Below are positions 1-8,291 of a DNA stretch of 40,934 nt, piece after piece. The position numbers were made by a program, and so were the translations under genes. The notes under the pieces were generated by a model. It saw only the letters and a program-made list of their open reading frames with translations. It was not told where the DNA came from and did not search any database. This DNA comes from DASUPK01 sp036276255. Lineage in GTDB: Bacteria; Actinomycetota; Thermoleophilia; Solirubrobacterales; 70-9. Positions within the stretch are counted from its first letter, which is position 1; every line of letters begins with the position of its first letter. Location: the NCBI GenBank assembly GCA_036276255.1, contig DASUPK010000081.1, positions 1 to 40,934 on the forward strand, read 5' to 3'.

Positions 1-422
<422 letters not shown>

Positions 423-432
423 AAAGTGTGAC

Positions 433-451
433 GTGACTGATCGTCAGTCAC
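433..451 (-). other. Hairpin just upstream of 16S 5' end
   Basis: GTGACTGA (433-440) and TCAGTCAC (444-451) form a perfect 8-bp inverted repeat around a 3-base loop. It lies about ten bases 5' of the mature 16S end in the precursor transcript. Such leader helices are often part of rRNA processing; that role here is inferred. A second GC-rich inverted repeat, CCCGCCC (528-534) with GGGCGGG (545-551), lies further upstream in the same leader. Confidence 0.5.
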
Positions 452-600
452 AAGAGAGCTGTCATGTAGCTGACTTCTGCCACCGCGTACACAGGGCGGT
501 GACCAGACATGACGGAGTTAATCAACCCCCGCCCGGTGCATGATGGGCGGGAGTCGGGCTCGAGTGCCGAGGGACGAATCGCCCCTCGTCACGCGCTGCT

Positions 601-615
601 CAGTTTTCAAAGACC
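601..615 (-). promoter_or_regulatory. rRNA antitermination boxA
   Basis: The minus strand reads GGTCTTTGAAAACTG, very close to the boxA of Bacillus rRNA leaders (TGCTCTTTGAAAACT). It sits about 180 bases before 16S, on the transcribed strand. BoxA is bound by NusB-S10 and builds the rRNA antitermination complex. It lies downstream of the intrinsic terminator at 669-691, so antitermination assembled here could not act on that terminator in the same transcript. Confidence 0.75.
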
Positions 616-668
616 ACTCGGCGGGTGCGACGGGTCTCGTCGCCTCCACTGCTCAGGCTCCGTTCACG

Positions 669-691
669 AAAAAAGCCCCTCACTGAGGGGC
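669..691 (-). terminator. Intrinsic terminator in the rRNA leader
   Basis: On the minus strand GCCCCTC-AGT-GAGGGGC forms a 7-bp GC-rich stem (691-675) followed by six T residues (674-669). It lies 138 bases past the tyrS stop codon and 54 bases before boxA. It could end tyrS transcription, end a short RNA started at the promoter at 780-809, or attenuate rRNA transcription. No second promoter-like sequence was seen between it and boxA. Confidence 0.8.
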
Positions 692-774
692 CCGGTGATT
701 CGCCGGCCGAGGTATCGGCCGATTTGGGCTCCTCTTACGAGGCTGCTCCTTTCGTGATCCAAAGCAAGAGCGAC
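669..774 (-). ncRNA. Candidate structured leader RNA or small RNA upstream of 16S
   Basis: This stretch lies between a strong promoter (780-809) and an intrinsic terminator (669-691). Helices visible on the minus strand: GCTCTT (771-766) with AAGGAGC (751-745); CCTC-GTAA-GAGG, a GNRA-type hairpin (742-731); CGGCCGA-TACC-TCGGCCG, a 7-bp hairpin (721-704); then the terminator. TTTGG (763-759), in the loop of the first hairpin, can pair with CCAAA (727-723), giving a possible pseudoknot. The layout resembles a riboswitch or attenuator but precedes rRNA. I could not match it to a known riboswitch class, and GGAGCAGC is not in an SRP-RNA context. It could instead be a free RNA of about 105 nt. Confidence 0.45.
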
Positions 775-779
775 CGGGG

Positions 780-809
780 AGTATAGCCCGGCGGCGACGA
801 GTTATTCAA
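780..809 (-). promoter_or_regulatory. Strong sigma70-type promoter for rRNA leader
   Basis: The minus strand has -35 TTGAAT (809-804), an 18-base spacer and -10 TATACT (785-780). The start point should be near 774-772. The stretch between the -10 box and the start is CCCCGG, a GC-rich discriminator as found at stringently controlled rRNA promoters. This is the best promoter match in the window and the only good candidate for the 16S transcript. It lies just beyond the tyrS stop codon. Confidence 0.75.
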
Positions 810-828
810 GAGCCTGAGGAAGATTTAT

Positions 829-1995
829 TCAGGAGCCCGTCAGCCGGACGAAGCGGCGCTTGCCAACTTGGAGGACGCGCCCGCCGAGGTCGCCGGCGGG
901 CAGGTCCAGGCGCTCCGGCGGAAGGCTCTCGCCATCGAGCTTGACGCCGCCCTGGGCGATCAGGCGCCGCGCCTCGCTGCTCGAGAGGCCGAAGACACCC
1001 GCGATCAGCGCCGGGAGATGCACGTCCCCCCCGTTCACCCCGTCGGCCTCGGCGAGCGACAGCTCGGGAATGTCGTCCGGGATCCGGTGCTCCTTGTGGA
1101 CCGTGTCGAACCGCGCCTCGGCGGCCTCGGCGGCAGTCGCGCCATGGAAGCGTTCGACGATTCGCCTCGCCAGCTCGCGCTTGGCCACCACGGGCTCCTC
1201 GTCTGGCGCCCGCTCGCCCAGCAGAAGCTCGTAGTAGGTACCCATCACGTCGTCGGGGATGCGCATCAGCTTGCCGAACATCTCGTCGGGAGCCTCGGTC
1301 ACGCTGACGTAGTTGCCGAGGGACTTGCTCATGCGCCTGACGCCATCGATCCCGGGCAGGATCGGCATGGTCATCACCGATTGCTCGGGCACGTCGTAGG
1401 CGCGCTGGATGTCGCGGGCGAAGAGCAGGTTGAACTTCTGGTCCGTGCCTCCGAGCTCGACGTCCGAGCGCACGGCGACCGAGTCGTAGCCCTGGAACAC
1501 CGGATAGAGCAGCTCCAGGGACGAGATCGGCTGATCAGCCTTCATGCGCTTGGCGAAGTCCTCGCGCTCCAGCAGGCGCGCCACCGTGACCTTGGCCATC
1601 AGCTGGAAGAGCTCCTGGAGCGGCATGTCCAGCCACTCGCTGTTGAAGCGGACCTCGGTCGCCTCTCGGTCGAGCACCTTGAACGCCTGGTCCTGGAAGG
1701 TCTTCGCGTTCGCGTCGATCTCCTCGGAGGTGAGGATGGGGCGCTGGGAGTCCCGGCCGCTCGGGTCGCCGACCCTGGCCGTGTAGTCCCCGATGATCAG
1801 GACGATCTGATGGCCCTGCTGCTGGAACTGGGCGAGCTTGGTGAGGACCACCACGTGCCCCAGGTGAATGTCCGGGGCGGTGGGATCGATGCCCAGCTTG
1901 ACCCGCAGCCGCCTTCCCTCGGCCAGCTGCTGATCGAGCCGGCCCTCGGGCAGTGCCTCCTCGGCTCCGCGCTTGAGGATGTCGAGGTCAGCCAT
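829..1995 (-). CDS. tyrS: Tyrosine--tRNA ligase
   Basis: Cytoplasmic class I aminoacyl-tRNA synthetase that activates tyrosine with ATP and loads it on tRNA-Tyr. The 388-residue product has the HIGH-type motif as HLGH (residues 44-47) within a Rossmann domain, and the KMSKS loop as RMSKS (221-225). The last roughly 60 residues form an S4-like RNA-binding domain. The length fits the short bacterial TyrRS branch. The ATG start at 1995 gives a natural N-terminus; a possible -10 box (TAGCAT, 2033-2028) lies upstream. No T-box leader is visible. Mycobacteria also keep tyrS near mpg and argH, which matches this locus. The 16S gene follows downstream on the same strand. Confidence 0.96.
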   Translation of the reverse strand: MADLDILKRGAEEALPEGRLDQQLAEGRRLRVKLGIDPTAPDIHLGHVVVLTKLAQFQQQGHQIVLIIGDYTARVGDPSGRDSQRPILTSEEIDANAKTFQDQAFKVLDREATEVRFNSEWLDMPLQELFQLMAKVTVARLLEREDFAKRMKADQPISSLELLYPVFQGYDSVAVRSDVELGGTDQKFNLLFARDIQRAYDVPEQSVMTMPILPGIDGVRRMSKSLGNYVSVTEAPDEMFGKLMRIPDDVMGTYYELLLGERAPDEEPVVAKRELARRIVERFHGATAAEAAEARFDTVHKEHRIPDDIPELSLAEADGVNGGDVHLPALIAGVFGLSSSEARRLIAQGGVKLDGESLPPERLDLPAGDLGGRVLQVGKRRFVRLTGS

Positions 1996-2027
1996 GCCCA
2001 GGGAGCCGGAATTCCGTCACGGGGGCA

Positions 2028-2037
2028 ATGCTAGACT
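2028..2037. promoter_or_regulatory. Possible overlapping divergent -10 boxes for tyrS and the PBP gene
   Basis: ATGCTAGACT contains TAGCAT on the minus strand (2033-2028, toward tyrS) and TAGACT on the plus strand (2032-2037, toward the penicillin-binding protein). Both fit TAnnnT. No convincing -35 box was seen for either, so this is a weak call. Confidence 0.25.
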
Positions 2038-2146
2038 GCCGACTTCCGACTGGCTGGCCGCGTGGGTCCGTGCGCGTCCCTAGATTCACACACAGGCGGA
2101 GCGGCACCCGGGCACGGACCGAGGCAGCAGCGTCGCCTTTCGCGAC

Positions 2147-5089
2147 ATGACAGACGAATTCGATTTCGACTTCGATGTAGACCGGGGCCGATCGGCATCG
2201 CGAACAGAGGATCGCGAGCAGGATCAGGAAGCCCCAGGGAACGGCGACGGCCGGGAACTGCCCGACCTTGATCACGGCGAGGCGAATGGTGGCGACGGTA
2301 AGCGCGGGCGAGCGCGTCGACCGCGCCGCAACGGGAACGGGAATGGCCGCGGCAACGGCTCCGGGCGCGCCACACCCTCGCCGCCCCCGTCCGAGCCCGC
2401 CGATGACGACTGGCTCAGCCTGGGTGATGACGACTTCACGCCGGGAGCCCGCTCCCCGCTGCGGGAGCGCGATGACGGCCCGGCGGGGCCGCCGACACCT
2501 GGTGAGGCCCGCAACTTTGCCAAGGAGGCGCGCAGACGCGCCTCGCGCCGCCCCAGCCCCATCCTCGATCTGGACGAGGAGAGGGAACGCCTCGAGCGGA
2601 GGGACGAGGACGCGGAGGACTTGGACTTCGAGTCGGTCCTCGAGCATCAGCCGCAGAAGAGCGGCGTCGCTCGCAGGGGCTCGGCGATCAGGAACGCCCT
2701 GGCGGGCGGCGTCGAGAGCCTCCGCCGGGTTGGTGGCGAGCGGATTGCGGAGAGCCGCGACCGCGTTCAGGCGCTTCGAGAGCGCGTCCCTTCCAGCCTG
2801 CCGCAGTCGGACCCCGGTACCGCCGGAGGAGACGGCAGGCCTCCTCCCCCGCGCCTGCCCCGCCGGATCAGCTCGCGGCGTCCGCGCAAGCCGAAGCCCG
2901 GCCGCATCAAGAAGCTTCGCCTGCTGATCATCCTGGCCGGCCTCGGCCTGCTCGCGATCGTCTCGACCTTCTTCGGGATGATGATGGCGATCTCGCAGGA
3001 CCTGCCTCAGCTCGAGAACAAGAAGGAGTTCGCCGAGGCCAAGAACTCGGTCGTCCTCGATGATCAGGGCAACAAGATCGGCACGCTGCTGAACAACAAC
3101 CAGCGCATCCTGGCCGACTCCGATCAGATCTCGCCCTACATGAAGCAGGCGGCCGTCGCGATCGAGGACCGCCGCTTCTACGAGCACAACGGCGTCGACA
3201 TCCAGGGCATGGCCCGAGCCGGCCTGGCAGACGTCCTGCCCGGCGGGTCCACCCAGGGCGCCTCGACGATCACCGAGCAGTTCGTCAAGAACGCCCTCGA
3301 GGCACAGGGCTCGAGAACCGTCTTCGAGAAGTTCCGCGAGGCTGCGCTCGCCTACCACCTCGAACGCCAGTGGACCAAGGACAAGATCCTCACCGAGTAC
3401 CTCAACACCATCTACTTCGGCGAGGGCGCCTACGGCATCGAGGCCGCCGCCCGCACGTACTTCGGGAAGCAGCACCCCGGCTGCGGCACGAGCGGAAACG
3501 ATCCCTGTGCGAAGGTCCTGACGCCTCCGGAGGCGGCGATGCTCGCCGGCATCATCGCCTCCCCTTCGGCATTCTCGCCGCGGATCAACCCGCAGGCCGC
3601 CATGGATCGCCGCAACCTCGTGCTGAAGGACATGCTGGACCAGGGGGACATCTCAGAGACTGAGTACAACCAGGGGGTCGCGACCCAGATCCCGGTCGCG
3701 TCCGACATCGAGCGCCCGACGGACGATTCGCTCTCCCCCTACTTCACCTCCTGGCTGCGCCAGCAGGTCGTCGACCTCTACGGCCCGGGCCGGGCGTTCG
3801 GCGGCGGCCTCCAGGTCCACAGCTCGATCGACCTCGCCATGCAGAACACGGCGCAGGACATCGCCGAGGGCACCCTCTCCGGGATCGCCCCGACGGCCTC
3901 GGTCGTGGTGATCGACAACGCGACCGGCGAGGTCAGGGCGATGGTCGGCGGCAACGACTTCAGGAACCACCCGTTCAACCTGGCCACCAACGGTCACCGC
4001 CAGCCGGGCTCCTCGTTCAAGCCCTTCACGCTCGCCACGGCGCTTGGGCAGGGGATCTCACCGAGCACCACCTACACGTCGAACGAGAAGATCTTCAAGG
4101 TCCCCAACTCGAAGAACGAGTACTTCGACGTTCACAACTACGGCGACGAGTACTACGGGAGCTCATCCCTGGAGAACTGCACGATCCACTCGGACAACTC
4201 CTGTTACGCCGAGCTGGCCTTGGGCGACACTGACAGATGCATCCAGGGGTGCGGCGGAAGCCCGGCGGTCCGCGGAGGCACCAAGGCGATCGCGAGAACC
4301 GCACACCGGATGGGCATCGGGACGAAGTTCTCGACCAACCCGTCGATGGTCCTCGGCGCGATCGACCCCGGCGTCACGCCGCTTGAGATGGCGTACGCCT
4401 ACTCGACGATCTCCCACGGCGGCCAGCGCGTCGGCGGCAATCTGGACGCGACCGCCGGTCCCAACAACACGCCGTATGACCTCGCCCCGGTCGCGATCGA
4501 CAAGATCACCGACCCGAACGGCAAGACGGTGGCCGAGAACAAGACCAAGACCGACCGGATCCTCTCGCCGAGCGTCGCCTCGACGATGAAGGGCATCCTC
4601 CACCTCAACATCCTCGAGGGGACGGGCAAGCTCGCCCAGTTCGGCGACAACGCCGAATGGGGCAAGACCGGCACGACCGAGAACAACGGCGACGCCTGGT
4701 TCTGCGGAGGCGACGAGCACTTCACGACCTGCGTCTGGGTGGGCCACGCTGACACCAACACCCCGATGACGACCGAATACGGCGGCGCTCCCGTGGACGG
4801 TGGCACCTTCCCGGCCCTGATCTGGGGACGGATCATGTCGGCGATCGAGAGCATCTACTCCGAGCACAAGGCCGCGGCCAACAGCAAGGACAGCTCAGGC
4901 TCCAGTTCCAGCTCGAGCTCATACACGCCGTCCTACTCCGGCTCCTCCTCCTCGTCGTCCTCCAGCGGCACCGGAGGCGGTGGAGGTGGCGGGGGTGGAA
5001 ACACCAGCGCCCCTGCGCCCGCGCCCGCGGCCGGCGGCGGCGGCGGTGCGACCGGTGGCACCGGCGGCACCGGCGGCACTGGTCTCTAG
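2147..5089 (+). CDS. Class A penicillin-binding protein (PonA-type)
   Basis: Bifunctional peptidoglycan synthase, anchored in the membrane with its catalytic domains outside. The 980-residue product has a charged, disordered cytoplasmic tail (1-255), one membrane segment (about 257-282), and a GT51 glycosyltransferase domain with catalytic-type Glu340 in AIEDRRFYEH and GGSTQGASTITEQ (367-378). The transpeptidase domain has SSFK (622-625; Ser622 nucleophile), SDN (682-684) and KTGT (840-843). The C-terminal ~100 residues are Ser-, then Gly/Pro/Ala-rich. All catalytic motifs are intact. The N-terminal tail is unusually long and begins with alternating Phe-Asp residues. The ATG at 2147 has no clear Shine-Dalgarno. 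It is divergent from tyrS and convergent with mpg. Confidence 0.94.
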   Translation: MTDEFDFDFDVDRGRSASRTEDREQDQEAPGNGDGRELPDLDHGEANGGDGKRGRARRPRRNGNGNGRGNGSGRATPSPPPSEPADDDWLSLGDDDFTPGARSPLRERDDGPAGPPTPGEARNFAKEARRRASRRPSPILDLDEERERLERRDEDAEDLDFESVLEHQPQKSGVARRGSAIRNALAGGVESLRRVGGERIAESRDRVQALRERVPSSLPQSDPGTAGGDGRPPPPRLPRRISSRRPRKPKPGRIKKLRLLIILAGLGLLAIVSTFFGMMMAISQDLPQLENKKEFAEAKNSVVLDDQGNKIGTLLNNNQRILADSDQISPYMKQAAVAIEDRRFYEHNGVDIQGMARAGLADVLPGGSTQGASTITEQFVKNALEAQGSRTVFEKFREAALAYHLERQWTKDKILTEYLNTIYFGEGAYGIEAAARTYFGKQHPGCGTSGNDPCAKVLTPPEAAMLAGIIASPSAFSPRINPQAAMDRRNLVLKDMLDQGDISETEYNQGVATQIPVASDIERPTDDSLSPYFTSWLRQQVVDLYGPGRAFGGGLQVHSSIDLAMQNTAQDIAEGTLSGIAPTASVVVIDNATGEVRAMVGGNDFRNHPFNLATNGHRQPGSSFKPFTLATALGQGISPSTTYTSNEKIFKVPNSKNEYFDVHNYGDEYYGSSSLENCTIHSDNSCYAELALGDTDRCIQGCGGSPAVRGGTKAIARTAHRMGIGTKFSTNPSMVLGAIDPGVTPLEMAYAYSTISHGGQRVGGNLDATAGPNNTPYDLAPVAIDKITDPNGKTVAENKTKTDRILSPSVASTMKGILHLNILEGTGKLAQFGDNAEWGKTGTTENNGDAWFCGGDEHFTTCVWVGHADTNTPMTTEYGGAPVDGGTFPALIWGRIMSAIESIYSEHKAAANSKDSSGSSSSSSSYTPSYSGSSSSSSSSGTGGGGGGGGGNTSAPAPAPAAGGGGGATGGTGGTGGTGL

Positions 5090-5145
5090 CTAGCGGGGCA
5101 CGGCTTCGCCATACAGCCGCGATCACGAGCGCCCGCCCCACATCA

Positions 5146-5164
5146 GGCGCGGCGCTACCGCGCC
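5146..5164. terminator. GC-rich hairpin between convergent genes
   Basis: GGCGCGG (5146-5152) and CCGCGCC (5158-5164) form a 7-bp stem with a 5-base loop, between the penicillin-binding protein gene and mpg, overlapping the mpg stop codon. No T tract follows on either strand, so this would be at best a weak bidirectional or Rho-assisted terminator. Confidence 0.3.
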
Positions 5165-5754
5165 GCTTGAAGTGGTGTGGGCTGGTGATCGCTAGGCCAA
5201 GGCCGCGACACGTAGCGGCTGCCGGCGACGGAGTATCGCCACGGCAGCTCCGCAGCCTTCGTGATCCCGATCCGGGGCGAGGCGGTGATCTCGGCCTCGG
5301 CGATGGCTCGATCGGGCTCCGTGAGCTCGAACGGCGGCCCGAAGAGGTCGGCCCCGTTCAATTCAAGCCCGACCCCGAGCGCCTCCGAGAGCTTGCCGGG
5401 CCCGGAACAAAGCTGCTCGAGCTTCTCGCGGCCCCGGCGTTTGCGCATCAGCTCGATGCCGTCCGTCGGCTCCAGCGCGCGGATCAGGACGGCCGAGGCG
5501 CTCCCCTCAGGCTCGGTGACGAAGTTGAGCAGGCTGTGGATGCCGTAGGAGAAATAGACGTAGGCGTGCCCCGGCGGCCCGAAGAGCACCTCGTTGCGAG
5601 CCGTGCGCCCGATGTAGGCGTGGCAGGCGGGGTCGGTCTCCTCGTAGGCCTCCGTCTCGACGATCACGCCGGCGGTTTCACCCACCCGCAGCTCGCAGCC
5701 GATCAGGTTGCGAGCGACCTGATGCACCGTGCGGTCGAAGAAGGCGCGGTTCAC
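5155..5754 (-). CDS. mpg: DNA-3-methyladenine glycosylase (AAG/MPG family)
   Basis: Base-excision repair enzyme that removes alkylated purines such as 3-methyladenine from DNA. The 199-residue product shows the family signature VETEAY (33-38, with the Glu that activates water), followed by HAYIGRTARNEVLFGPPG (45-62), AYVYFSYGIH (64-73), and near the C-terminus the motif RIGITKAAELPWRY. The start is GTG at 5754, overlapping the argH stop by four bases (GTGA), so the two are probably translationally coupled. It is the last gene of the long leftward operon. An argH-mpg-tyrS order is also seen in mycobacteria. Confidence 0.95.
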   Translation of the reverse strand: MNRAFFDRTVHQVARNLIGCELRVGETAGVIVETEAYEETDPACHAYIGRTARNEVLFGPPGHAYVYFSYGIHSLLNFVTEPEGSASAVLIRALEPTDGIELMRKRRGREKLEQLCSGPGKLSEALGVGLELNGADLFGPPFELTEPDRAIAEAEITASPRIGITKAAELPWRYSVAGSRYVSRPWPSDHQPTPLQAAR

Positions 5755-7121
5755 GCGCGCAGCGCGGCGAGCGCCTCGCGCGCCCGCTCGAGTTGTTCGC
5801 CCACCCGGGCAGATGAGGTGCCGCCGGCCGAGACCTTCGACTCGATCGTCCGCCCCGACTCGAGGGCCCGCCGGACGGCCCGCTTCGCGTCTTCGGGAAC
5901 GCCGTCGAGCTGGCTGTCGGCCAGCTCGGAGAGCGGCCTGCCCGAATCGACGGCCGCCTTGACGAGGCCGCCTACCAGGCCATGGGCCTCGCGGAACGGG
6001 ACCCCCTCCTGCACGAGCGCATCGGCCAGGTCGGTCGCCGCCAGCATCTCGTCTCCGGCCGCCGCGGCCAGGCGGTCGCGGTTGAAGCTGATCCCGCCGA
6101 GCATCCCGGTGGCCGCGGCCAGGCAGAGCTCGAGGTTGTCGACCGCGTCGAAGAGCGGCTCCTTGTCCTCCTGGAGGTCCTTGCTGTAGGCCAGGGGCAG
6201 CGCGTGCATCGTGCCGAGCAGGCTCTGGAACGAGGCCGCGATGCGCGGCGCCTTGCCGCGCAGGAGCTCCGCCGCATCGGGGTTCTTCTTCTGGGGCATG
6301 ATGCTCGAGCCAGAGGAGAACGAGTCGGGCAGCTCGCAGAAGCCGAACTCCTGGCTGGACCAGAGGACGATCTCGGCCCCGAGGCGCGAGAGGTGCATGG
6401 CGCAGATCGAGGCGGCCGAGAGGTAGTCGAGGGCGAAGTCCCGGTTCGAGACCGCGTCGATGGAGTTCGGATAGGGCCGCTCGAAGCCCAGGTCGGCGGC
6501 CAGGGCATCGCGGTCGACGTCCCAGTTGAGGCCGGCCAGGGCGCCGGACCCGGCGGGCATGTCCGTCGTGGCCTCCGCGGCGCGGAAGAAGCGACGGGCG
6601 TCACGCTGGAACATCCAGAAGTAGGCGAGCAGGTGATGGCCCAGGTAGACGGGCTGGGCGCGCTGCAGGTGGGTGTACGAGGGCGCCGGCCAGTCGCGAT
6701 GCCCTTCGGCCTGCGCAACCAGCGTCTCCATCAGGCTCTCGAGCAGGGCGATCGCGCGGGCGGCGTGCGCGCGCACCAGCAGTGAGAGGTCGGTTGCCAC
6801 CTGGTCATTGCGGGAGCGGGCCGTGTGGAGCTTGCCGCCGAGCGGGCCGATCAGCTCGGTGAGCCGCCGCTCGATCGCCATGTGGATGTCCTCGTCGTCC
6901 TCCCGGAACCCGAAGGAGCCGGCCTCGAGCTCTCCCCCGACCCGATTCAAACCCTCGGTGAGCGCTCCGAGCTCGCCGTCGTCCAGCACGCCGAGCTTGG
7001 CGAGGGCGCGTGCGTGCGCCTTCGACTGCTCGATGTCGAACGACGCCAGGCGCCAGTCGAAGGAGATCGAGGAGTTGATCCGCCTGAACAGCGGGTCCTG
7101 TTCTTCGCCAAAGCGGCCCAT
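5751..7121 (-). CDS. argH: Argininosuccinate lyase
   Basis: Last step of arginine synthesis: argininosuccinate to arginine and fumarate; a cytoplasmic homotetramer. The 456-residue protein carries the superfamily signature GSSIMPQKKNP (271-281), which includes the catalytic Ser loop, plus THLQRAQP (150-157) with the conserved His and HTARSRNDQV (99-108). The length is normal. No other arginine gene is in the window, so argH is separated from argCJBDFG here. It lies 12 bases after the DegT-type aminotransferase gene and overlaps mpg by 4 bases, so it is probably read from the upstream leucine operon. Confidence 0.97.
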   Translation of the reverse strand: MGRFGEEQDPLFRRINSSISFDWRLASFDIEQSKAHARALAKLGVLDDGELGALTEGLNRVGGELEAGSFGFREDDEDIHMAIERRLTELIGPLGGKLHTARSRNDQVATDLSLLVRAHAARAIALLESLMETLVAQAEGHRDWPAPSYTHLQRAQPVYLGHHLLAYFWMFQRDARRFFRAAEATTDMPAGSGALAGLNWDVDRDALAADLGFERPYPNSIDAVSNRDFALDYLSAASICAMHLSRLGAEIVLWSSQEFGFCELPDSFSSGSSIMPQKKNPDAAELLRGKAPRIAASFQSLLGTMHALPLAYSKDLQEDKEPLFDAVDNLELCLAAATGMLGGISFNRDRLAAAAGDEMLAATDLADALVQEGVPFREAHGLVGGLVKAAVDSGRPLSELADSQLDGVPEDAKRAVRRALESGRTIESKVSAGGTSSARVGEQLERAREALAALRA

Positions 7122-7133
7122 GGTGAGCTGAGT

Positions 7134-8291
7134 CTAGGGACGCTCACCGAGCGCTTCGCCCAGCGCCGTGCAGACCCGATCGACCTGAGACTCCGTCATC
7201 GAGGTGAAGAACGGAAGCGCCAGGGAGCGTTCGGCGACCCTCTCCGCGATGGGGAACTCACCGCCCACAAAGCCGAAGCGCTCGCGGTAAGGCGGCAGCA
7301 GGTGGATGCAGGGCAGATAGGCCCTCGAGGCGATGCCGTTCGAGGCGAGGGACTTGATGACCGCGTCGCGGTCGGTCCCATCCGGTAGCTGCACACAGAA
7401 CACGAACCAGCTGCGGCGCTCATCGCCTCGGTTTTCGTTCGGCAGGACGATGTCGTCATCGTCGTGCTCGCCACACGGCTCGGCGCCGAGCTGGGTGAGC
7501 CTCTCCCGGTACAGGGCCGCGACGTTATCGCGGGCGTTGAGCATCTCGTCGAGGCGCTCGAGCTGGGCGATGCCGATCGCAGCGTGCAGATCGGTGAGCC
7601 GGTAATTGAAGCCGAGCCGGTCGTGCTCGACCTGTTCTGTGTCCGGCGCTCGGCCCTGGTTGCGCTCGCTGCGCATTGCCTCGGCCACATCCTTATCGGG
7701 CGTGACCAGGATGCCGCCCTCCCCCGTCGTCATCTGCTTGTTGGCGTAGAAGGCGAAGGTGGCGGGGTTGCCGTCCGTACCGATCTTGGCGCCGGTGCTG
7801 TCCGTCGCGCCAAGCGCCTGGCAGGCGTCCTCGAGAATGCCGAGCTCGTGCTGCTTGGCGAGCGCGCCGAACGCCGGCAGATCCGCCGGGTAACCGAAGA
7901 TGTGAACCGGTAGGAGGCCGGCCGTCTTCGCCCCCACCGCCTCGGCGGCCTTCTCGGGATCGAGGTTCAGGGTGACAGGGTCGATGTCCGCGAAGACGGG
8001 CTTGGCTCCCTCGTAGAGCAGGCAGTTGCTGGAGGCAATGAAGCTGAGCGGGCTGGTGACGACCTCATCGCCCTGCGACCAACCCTTGGCGCGAACACCG
8101 AGATGGAGCGCGGCGGTCCCACTGGAGACCGCCACGGCATATGCCTCCCCGCCGATCCAATCCGAGAAGTCATCCTCGAACTGCTCGAGCTTCGGCCCCA
8201 GCGAGAGCGAGCCGGAGCGGACGACCTCCAGCAGCAGCTCCTCCTCGCGCGGGCCGAGCTCAGGTCGTGCGAGCGGGATCGGTTCGTTCAC
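7134..8291 (-). CDS. DegT/DnrJ/EryC1/StrS family PLP-dependent aminotransferase
   Basis: PLP enzyme of the nucleotide-sugar aminotransferase fold. The 385-residue product shows the cofactor motif SSGTAALHLG (56-65), EDACQALGA (154-162) and the Schiff-base lysine Lys185 in FYANKQMTTGEGG. Members usually aminate keto-sugars for surface polysaccharides or antibiotics. No other sugar gene lies nearby in this operon, so the substrate cannot be deduced. The GTG start at 8291 lies inside the end of cimA (32-base overlap), so expression is probably coupled to the amino-acid genes. A role in amino-acid metabolism is possible but unsupported by sequence. Confidence 0.88.
   Translation of the reverse strand: MNEPIPLARPELGPREEELLLEVVRSGSLSLGPKLEQFEDDFSDWIGGEAYAVAVSSGTAALHLGVRAKGWSQGDEVVTSPLSFIASSNCLLYEGAKPVFADIDPVTLNLDPEKAAEAVGAKTAGLLPVHIFGYPADLPAFGALAKQHELGILEDACQALGATDSTGAKIGTDGNPATFAFYANKQMTTGEGGILVTPDKDVAEAMRSERNQGRAPDTEQVEHDRLGFNYRLTDLHAAIGIAQLERLDEMLNARDNVAALYRERLTQLGAEPCGEHDDDDIVLPNENRGDERRSWFVFCVQLPDGTDRDAVIKSLASNGIASRAYLPCIHLLPPYRERFGFVGGEFPIAERVAERSLALPFFTSMTESQVDRVCTALGEALGERP

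Noticed and set aside
704..763. SRP (4.5S) RNA, because of GGAGCAGC
   Set aside because: The conserved GGAA-tetraloop and asymmetric-loop context of SRP helix 8 is absent; the adjacent hairpin has a GTAA loop.
691..778. A closing helix CCCGGT (778-773) with ACCGGG (696-691) for the rRNA-leader RNA
   Set aside because: With the -10 box at 785-780 the start point is near 773, so most of the 5' strand would not be transcribed.
868..2034. Long plus-strand open frame antisense to tyrS
   Set aside because: It mirrors tyrS codons in high-GC DNA; the predicted protein has no domain. The same holds for the frames at 1988-3475, 5167-6189, 8026-9963, 11643-13013, 20346-23087 and 35035-36495.
1996..2146. 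T-box riboswitch before tyrS
   Set aside because: No T-box sequence (AGGGTGGNACCGCG-like) or specifier stem fits in the 151-base divergent spacer.
4895..5088. Tandem repeat or CRISPR-like array at the end of the penicillin-binding protein gene
   Set aside because: It is an in-frame low-complexity Ser/Gly/Ala coding tail with no spacer-repeat structure.
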